Assembly (NCBI GenBank): GCA_951799405.1
Contig: OX637344.1
Coordinates: forward strand, 2,480,001-2,544,000
Length of the DNA stretch: 64,000 bases
Reading direction: 5' to 3'
From: Agapetus fuscipes
Lineage: Eukaryota; Arthropoda; Insecta; Trichoptera; Glossosomatidae
Below are positions 58,351-64,000 of the stretch, piece after piece (position 1 is the stretch's first letter; each line of letters starts with the position of its first letter). A program made the translations under genes and the position numbers. The notes below the pieces were generated by a model. The model was not told the origin of the DNA, did no database searches, and was given only the letters and a program-made list of their open reading frames with translations.

Positions 58351-59520
58351 ACGCATTGGGAATGCTAGCTTCTTCTTAAAGACAATTCCTGTAAAAGAAC
58401 ATTTAAACAAAAACACCTTTTCGTTTAATGTTAAATGAATTATTTTGCTTCTAAACTATCTTGGTTCCATTTTTCACCATGAAAACTTTACTTTTGTGGA
58501 CTCTCATGTACTATTGGTAGGCAAAAACTTGAAATTTGATTCTAGTGAACAAAGCGTCTTAATTCCGTAAACAGACACGTTTCTCGAGCAGATTTTTTTT
58601 TGATCTGAATTTCAAACTCAAATAAACCCGAAAAGATTCGGTCAACAATATATTTTTTCGGGCAGATTGGGGTGAAGACGGGTTGGGGTGGCACCTAAAG
58701 GCACCGAACGCCCCCCCGTGTGGGGGGGACTAAAAGGGGGAGAGTATGTAGATACGAACATGTATGTAGGAATACGAGTAAAAAGCATTCGATTTCAATC
58801 GAAGGCGCTTCCAGAGCTACAAGGCGGGACATATTACGCGAGAAACTCGATGGGACCAGTAGCGTGACTATCTTACAAGCTTAAAAGCTGAGCATGCGTA
58901 CTTTCAGAAACGATAATGATGATTTCTTTTAATAGATTTAACATATTTATAGTCATTCCTCTATTTAAATTTCCCACCGTCAAAAATCGTGCTACTGCCA
59001 TCTGTGTGTGATAGTCATCATCATTGACTAATAACATCTGTGGACAAGTAGTTATTTTAACGAAAATAGACATATATATTTGTCTCAACTTACTTACGAA
59101 AATGGCCATTAGTTAGAAAGAGAACAAAGAACTTCACAGTTGCATTTTCGTTTGTACAGAAAACTCAACAGAGCCCCAAAAAAAAAATCTTGAATGTTGG
59201 TACCATTGCAAAAAATGGCTGCCGATTTGACCGGAAATAGCTTAAGGACAGATAACACGCGTTATAAATATTGTAATCGCCAAAATTGATGCCAGTATTT
59301 TATATTTTCAAAGTGTATAATCTTATTTTAATTTTATCACTCATTTCATTATAACCATTGTGATATTTAATGCGTTATATTTGTAATTGTTGCCGCCGTA
59401 CATTCGGGGTACCTTTGCAACGTTTGACACATGAGGAGCGCAACAGGGAAAAAGTATGAACCAATTCAGTACTTTAGTTACCGCTCCCCTATATTATAAC
59501 TCCATGGTCATCATCATCTT
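58351..59520. other. Unassigned, with a G/C-run segment
   Basis: 58665-58745 (GGTTGGGGTGGCACCTAAAG, CGCCCCCCCGTGTGGGGGGG) forms a short C/G hairpin. No gene or repeat family recognised. Confidence 0.3.
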
Positions 59521-59932
59521 CTAAAGGCAGTGCCTTTTTGTATCAGCCATCTGTCTCTGTCTGCTGCCATCCTCTTGAGATGCGAATAGGAGGAGACATC
59601 CATGAGCCGCTTCAAATCCTTGAAGTATGAAGTTCTTGGGCGACCTCTTGTGCGTTGTCCTAAGATTTTGCCTGATGTTGCTAAGAAAGGTGCTATGTCT
59701 GATTGAGTCCCCTATTAGATTGGCTTTCCTATTTAAAATATAATTTATCAGCTCTCTTCTTTCTTCTACGTCCCGCAACACCTTTTCGTTGGACTTCTTT
59801 TCGACCCATGATGTCTTGGACATTTTCCTCCATGTCCACATCTCGAATGCCTCTAGGCGGTCTTTCTCGTATTTTTGGATGGTCCAGGTATCGCTAGCAT
59901 ACAGTAAAATGCTCCTAGTTACACTGTATTTG
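59521..59932 (-). pseudogene. Non-LTR retrotransposon C-terminus
   Basis: Minus strand: SVTRSILLYASDTWTIQKYE, KDRLEAFEMWTWRKMSKTSW, NEKVLRDVEERRELINYIL, NRKANLIGDSIRHSTFLSNI, FAASQEDG-like end. Canonical relatives read LYGSETWTIRKYEKDRLEAF and GHVLRHDSFLTN. Degraded, third C-terminal type in this window. A SINE-A tail word (TTTGTAGCTTAGTTGCATTT) follows at 59930. Confidence 0.8.
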
Positions 59933-59950
59933 TAGCTTAGTTGCATTTGC

Positions 59951-61489
59951 AACTTTATTTATTCAGAATGCGCATGGCAGAAACCGTAGGTACGCCACTG
60001 ATCGGGAGAAGGAGGATGGGGTTGTTCGAAATTCAAATATGTCCTCCCCCTATTCCTACCCCGTTCTGCGCGTCACACGAGACCGTGTATGCTAATACGA
60101 TATTGATTCTTTTATTTATACGTCTATAATCATCCATGTATAAGAACTAGATCGGCTGAGAAAGCAATTCTTTGAGAATTAGGAATGCGCTAACGCACGC
60201 ATCACACAAAAATCCAAATCCATTCTATCGGTAACCTTCCAACTGTCAACAGGTGTGTTACCTAATTGGAAGAAATCCGCATTTATGCCAAACTGGATAT
60301 TTTCTAAACGTGCCTACAAAAGAAAATAAATGGTTTATAAAACGTGGCATTATATTTTACTTGAAAAACTATTTTATATGATTACTTTCACACACTTTAT
60401 TTCTTGAAATATTTTGCTCGCGAAAGTGGCAGCTATTTCTCGAACTAGTGATGTTCAAGCATGTAGCCACTATGCTTGCGGTAATAGATACTTGTGCAAA
60501 TCATCCAGTACACAATGAGGTTGATTTTGTTTTGAATTCGGCATTTATCAGATGTATTCCTACTTTCGACAACACTTAAGGGGTCTTCATAACAAATACC
60601 GTTGCTATGGTGATTTTATAAGTTTCTATGGTGATATTTACGTAGATTGAAGATGGAGTGGCGACACGTTGTTTACATAGAAAATGACAAAAACATTTCA
60701 TATGTACGTCGTGAGCGAAACGGCACTTTTTTTACAGAAAATTTGATCAATAAAACAAAGACTGGTGCATCATGTCGTTTGGGAGTAAATCGCATTCATA
60801 GCCACTCCGTAGGATGAATACCTTCATGTGTATAATGTCGGTCTTGATGCGAAAGGACGCTGATGTGGATTGGTGAGGGGAGGGGAGGGCGCGAAGGGCA
60901 GGCGGCGAATTCGTTTCGGCAAGATGGCGTGGAATTCAATTAGGAGGCATATGTGCCCGATTGGTGACTAGTTCAAAAGCTGTAAATTTAAGATTCGCAT
61001 AAATTATTCCCCTCGAGTGCTATGCAAATTCCCTCACTCAGCAGATTGGTAATCATTTTTTAAATTAAGGAATTAGAGTGGTTACGTACACTCCATCTCG
61101 TCCAAGTTCCAAATGAGAGATGTCTGCAAGAGACTCGTGTGCTATTATGTATAACTCCTAATTTATCTTGCAGGTACTTACTTATAACCTTCGTTTTATG
61201 TATTTTTTTTAGATAAATCTTGTTTCAAAACTTTTTATTTCCTCATTTTATAATCTATCAAATAAAAACATCCTATGACATAAGATGCACGAGTCAACAT
61301 AAAACAAACGTATGGATCTGTAAGGATTTGGGTGAATTGGAAGTCAACTCTTTGGGTCAAAATAAAAATAGATGCAGTGAGAAAATAATACCACGTCCAA
61401 TAAATAAATAGTGCCATGTTTTGGATAGTATCACAGTCAAAAAAGCAAGCTATGTATTAAAAATCCTATTCTTTTAAGTAAGTTTTACT
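59951..61489. other. Long low-repeat stretch
   Basis: No repeat family. 60652-60819 has a 55-codon ATG frame (MEWRHVVYIENDKNISYVRR..) of unknown meaning. 60870-61060 is GC-richer with GGAATTCAATTAGGAGGCAT and an octamer-like ATGCAAAT. A 63-codon frame at 61220 follows a pyrimidine tract and AG but is also open on the opposite strand. Possibly intronic or regulatory. Confidence 0.35.
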
Positions 61490-61660
61490 ATTTTTTTTAA
61501 AGGAATCCTGTGCAGGAGACAATTCTTGAAAGTCTTGGGGGTCTATGCCACCCTGAAAGGGTGCCGCAGAGGTGTTGCTTGAGTTTTTGCTTCTGTCGTG
61601 AGGCGCTGCAAGGAAGTGGCGATTGATGTTGGTTTTGAATAAAACCGGATTAAATTAACA
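61490..61660 (-). mobile_element. LINE-J 3' end, 5'-truncated
   Basis: Matches the last ~160 bp of the 53.6-kb element: AATCCGGTTTTATTCAAAAC, CTTGCAGCGCCTCACGACAG, GCAACACCTCTGCGGCACCC, ending CCTGCACAGGATTCCTTTAA and an A run. The middle of the terminal hairpin is deleted. Confidence 0.85.
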
Positions 61661-61814
61661 TTAAATCATAAACACAGATATTTTGATCCACAACTTATCA
61701 AAATAATGACAAATGTGTCGACCTTGCAGTACCTTGACATCGTGGGTCAACAAAAAATAGATCAAGATGACTGATCCTCTCCCAGTGCTTGGTTGGATTG
61801 TCTACCATTTGATT

Positions 61815-62035
61815 AAAAAATGACCTTACGAAAGTTGTCTTAAGAATCACATTCTACACAATCTGAGCTGAAAAACAAAAACGAAAGACACGATAACGTG
61901 AGAGTTGTTTTTAATACTTTCAAAATCAATTTCCAGCATTCATAAGACACACATGTACATATGTCCAGTGCACATACAAATATCACTCATGTGGAATTAT
62001 CTCCGTTGTAAATAAGACAAACAAGCATTAAGGTG
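61815..62035. mobile_element. MITE-D, diverged
   Basis: AAGTTGTCTTAAGAATCACA, CTACACAATCTGAGCTGAAA, GATAACGTGAGAGTTGTTTT, CATTCATAAGACACACATGT, GACAAACAAGCATTAAGG. Orientation as the 4.4-kb copy. Confidence 0.7.
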
Positions 62036-62069
62036 ACGTGATGATGATCCTTTTGGATTATATCTACCG

Positions 62070-62405
62070 CGAAATGTGGACATTTACCGGTGGACATTTC
62101 GTCGTGTGGATATTTTGTCGCGTGGACATTTTGTCGCATGGACATTTTGTAGGGTGGACATTATATTCGAAGACATTTTATCGATAAGCATTATGTCAGT
62201 GGACATTTTGTCGTGCAGACATTTTGTGACATGGACATTTTGTAGCGTGGGACATTATATCCGTGGACATTTTATCGATGGGCATTATGTCATTGGACAT
62301 TTTGTCGTGTGGACATTTTGTGACATGGGCATTTTGTAGGGTGGACATCATATCCGTGGGCATTTTGTCGATGGACATTTTGTCACGTGGACGTTTTGTC
62401 GTGTA
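62070..62405. repeat. ~16-bp minisatellite (GTGGACATTTTGTCGN)n
   Basis: About 20 degenerate units with a higher-order pattern (TTTTGTCGTG, TTTTGTGACA, TTTTGTAGGG, TTATATCCG, TTTTATCGAT recurring in that order). Open frames in both directions are artefacts. Core TGGACATT is the complement of the core of the 43.3-kb array. Confidence 0.9.
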
Positions 62406-62796
62406 ACAACGTATCCCGCTCATCTAGCAGCACGCATTGTACTGTGATTTGAACCATCTCAATATCAATCTGGAGCCGAGCCGTCATTACTTGTTCATAA
62501 ATTGTATAATTGCCGACAATCAGTGTTGCTGGCAATGCATACAAGTGTTATTTATCCATTTAGTATGAATTATGCCTCGTGAATTAGTTTTTTCCGGTAC
62601 TTGCCGGGTCTCCTGCCTGCCTGCTGGTCCCTCGCGCCCGCATCTCCCCTACGCTCTGTTAATTTCATCAATACTCGAGACGGATTATACAAAAGCTTTA
62701 CTCTCTTTCTCACATACTCACTCATACTTACGCACTAATTTACATTAGTACTCGCAAGTATGAAAATGCGTTTAAACAGTAAAGTACAAATATATT
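62406..62796. other. Unassigned low-repeat stretch
   Basis: 62585-62660 is GC-rich (TCCGGTACTTGCCGGGTCTC, CTGCTGGTCCCTCGCGCCCG). No gene recognised. Confidence 0.3.
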
Positions 62797-62880
62797 AAAG
62801 TACCTGAAAGCCTTTCCTGTTCCAAGAAAGGTCTACAGGATTTTCTAGGTTTATGTCCATTTGAGATTTGGTATATTTGT
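62797..62880 (+). repeat. Rep245 scrap, diverged
   Basis: CCTTTCCTGTTCCAAGAAAG, TTTATGTCCATTTGAGATTT. Confidence 0.5.
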
Positions 62881-62959
62881 CTCGATCTTAAATTGAAGGA
62901 TGGGGAGGACAGAGAAAACGATGCTGGTACGACAGTATAAATAAAATGGGAAACGATAG

Positions 62960-63060
62960 TATCCCACGTATCACTCTTTAAGAAAACCCAACCGGAAGAA
63001 GACCCACTGGAAGACCTCTTAAGAGATGGCGTGATAGCTGGTAGTCTGGATCACAGGAGG
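62960..63060 (+). pseudogene. LINE C-terminal scrap (PTGRRPxGRPxKRWRD type)
   Basis: One plus-strand frame reads NPTGRRPTGRPLKRWRDSW followed by a stop, the basic motif near the end of many LINE proteins. Confidence 0.55.
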
Positions 63061-63131
63061 AAGTAGCGGCACAAACAGATCCTTCCAATCTATGAAATGA
63101 AGAAGAATTAGAAGAGCTGCTTTAAATAAGG

Positions 63132-63285
63132 AAGTCCAGTCAAAAGCTCAGTTGGTAGAGTGCTTGCATTCCATGCCGACAGCTGGGGTTTGAATCCCAC
63201 CGAGGGTGTCTGAAATGATTACCCGTTTCGGTGTTTATTTCAAACCCAAAATAAAAATACCGGCAAGGTTGAGCAAATGGCAATT
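63132..63285 (+). repeat. SINE-A 5' half
   Basis: Head AAAAGCTCAGTTGGTAGAGT, GGGTTTGAATCCCACCGAGG and body to AAATACCGGCAAGGTTGAGC. 3'-truncated. Good tRNA-like box A and near-perfect box B. Confidence 0.85.
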
Positions 63286-63424
63286 GGCAAATGAGTAGAG
63301 GTGGCCGTTTAAACGAAAAGCAGTTTAAAATAGCTGCTTTTTATTTTAAGCAACTAAGCGCGCTTACAATTTAAACGAAAAGTCGTTTTGAAAAAAAAGC
63401 GTATAAAAAGTTGCTTCTGCTAAT

Positions 63425-63640
63425 TTTGATTTAATTAAAATTTAATTCATTTAGTAGTTTCAGTTTTTCCATATTTACTCAAAAACTATTGACATTATTG
63501 AATTTTTTTTGAGTATTAAACCTAAACAATGTATAGTTCTGTAAGTTAAAAGCAAAAAAAAAATCCAAAATACAGCACACACGAAAAAAAAGCTAAAAAT
63601 GTAAAAAAAAACGCGTATTTTGAAATATTTTTTTAAACGA
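63425..63640. mobile_element. Pal-TTAA, centre and right arm
   Basis: TTAATTAAAATTTAATTCAT, TTTCAGTTTTTCCATATTTA, TACAGCACACACGAAAAAAA, AAACGCGTATTTTG. Matches 10975-11170. Surrounded by ACGAAACGAAAAC-type low complexity. Confidence 0.75.
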
Positions 63641-63721
63641 AACGAAAACTTTGCTGCGTTTAAAACGAAACGAAAACGAAAGTTGCTTCTGCTTTTTTTA
63701 AACGCTTTTTCAAACGCTAAT

Positions 63722-64000
63722 GGCGTGTTATAAAGCTAAATCTGCCGTTTTTGTTTCTTACACTTTATGGTCTTAGCAAAATAGTTACAGTAATGAAAAA
63801 AATCAAGCATGTTTATTAATTTTTTTTCTTAATTATAAAGCTTAAACAAAATATATAACTTAAGAATTGCCACCACAAAAAAATATTTCAAAATACGCGT
63901 TTTTTTTACATTTTTAGCTTTTTTTTCGTGTGTGCTGTATTTTGGATTTTTTTTTTGCTTTTAACTTACAGAACTATACATTGTTAAGGTTTAATACTCA
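63722..64000. mobile_element. Pal-TTAA, left arm running off the window
   Basis: GGCGTGTTATAAAGCTAAAT, CTGCCGTTTTTGTTTCTTAC, GTAATGAAAAAAATCAAGCA to TACAGAACTATACATTGTTA. Matches the left arm of the 10.6-kb element base for base over long stretches. The left flank is CTAAT rather than a clean TTAA. Confidence 0.8.

Noticed and set aside
44403..60615. X-box-like words at 24.75, 44.40 and 60.60 kb as evidence for ciliary genes
   Set aside because: The degenerate consensus is expected several times by chance in 64 kb; only the perfect palindrome at 24.75 kb is kept as a side remark.
62076..62423. 87- and 75-codon frames in the second minisatellite
   Set aside because: Repeat-driven; no start context or domain.
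1..64000. CRISPR arrays, operons, phage or plasmid features
   Set aside because: None seen; the repeat types, poly-A tails and target-site duplications are those of an animal nuclear genome.

Overview
This is a repeat-dominated, AT-rich nuclear segment from an animal, most likely an arthropod (insect-like). The evidence is tRNA-derived SINEs, several non-LTR retrotransposon families, Penelope-like fragments, hAT-type and other inverted-repeat elements, a 5S rRNA-derived sequence with metazoan/insect-like sequence, and only scattered exon-like ORFs. There is no operon structure and no intact gene. I cannot name the species.

Family names used here. Rep245: a ~245-bp repeat with about 40 copies, running from TTCCTTGACTTATAGG to TTGCAACTTAGATT plus (AGATT)n. 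It is also the terminal 3' UTR of LINE-W, a non-LTR element whose C-terminus carries an LRWFGHLERM-type motif. SINE-A and SINE-B: tRNA-headed SINEs. SINE-C: a third SINE with a Leu/Ser-type tRNA-like head. LINE-J: a Jockey/CR1-like LINE with a hairpin tail. HHR-PLE: short units with hammerhead-ribozyme-like cores typical of Penelope-like elements. MITE-D: a ~260-bp inverted-repeat element. Pal-TTAA: a long palindrome flanked by TTAA.

Layout. 1-9.8 kb: SINE-A/SINE-B/Rep245 mosaic, an L2-like LINE split by an HHR-PLE foldback with a 16-bp target-site duplication (TSD), the first foldback element with minisatellite arms, and a LINE-J-type 3' end. 10-20 kb: Pal-TTAA inserted in Rep245, a low-repeat stretch (13.5-15.4 kb), LINE remnants, an HHR-PLE with 14-bp TSD, and the second minisatellite-armed foldback. 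20-29 kb: more Rep245, a 503-bp hAT-like element with perfect 8-bp TSD, SINE-C copies and a nested MITE pile-up. 29.5-40.5 kb: two near-identical LINE-W copies (one with the RT domain), several LINE remnants, a 5S-like sequence abutting a SINE-B head, and three palindromic MITEs. 40.5-50.5 kb: a possible promoter/first-exon pair (41.8-42.0 and 48.6-49.0 kb), a minisatellite, a nested hAT element, a near-perfect 174-bp palindrome and a tandem/inverted HHR-PLE cluster. 50.5-64 kb: LINE-J with RT core, an inverted LINE remnant, a second TGGACATT minisatellite, and the start of another Pal-TTAA copy.

How the parts relate. Rep245 appears to be the 3' unit recognised by the LINE-W machinery. SINE-B tails share the terminal ~85 bp of LINE-J, implying mobilisation by that LINE. 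SINE-B bodies are joined at one breakpoint to three different 3' partners. HHR-like cores sit in inverted or tandem duplicated units, some with TSDs. The low-repeat stretches could be introns or regulatory DNA of a large gene, but nothing in the window proves it.
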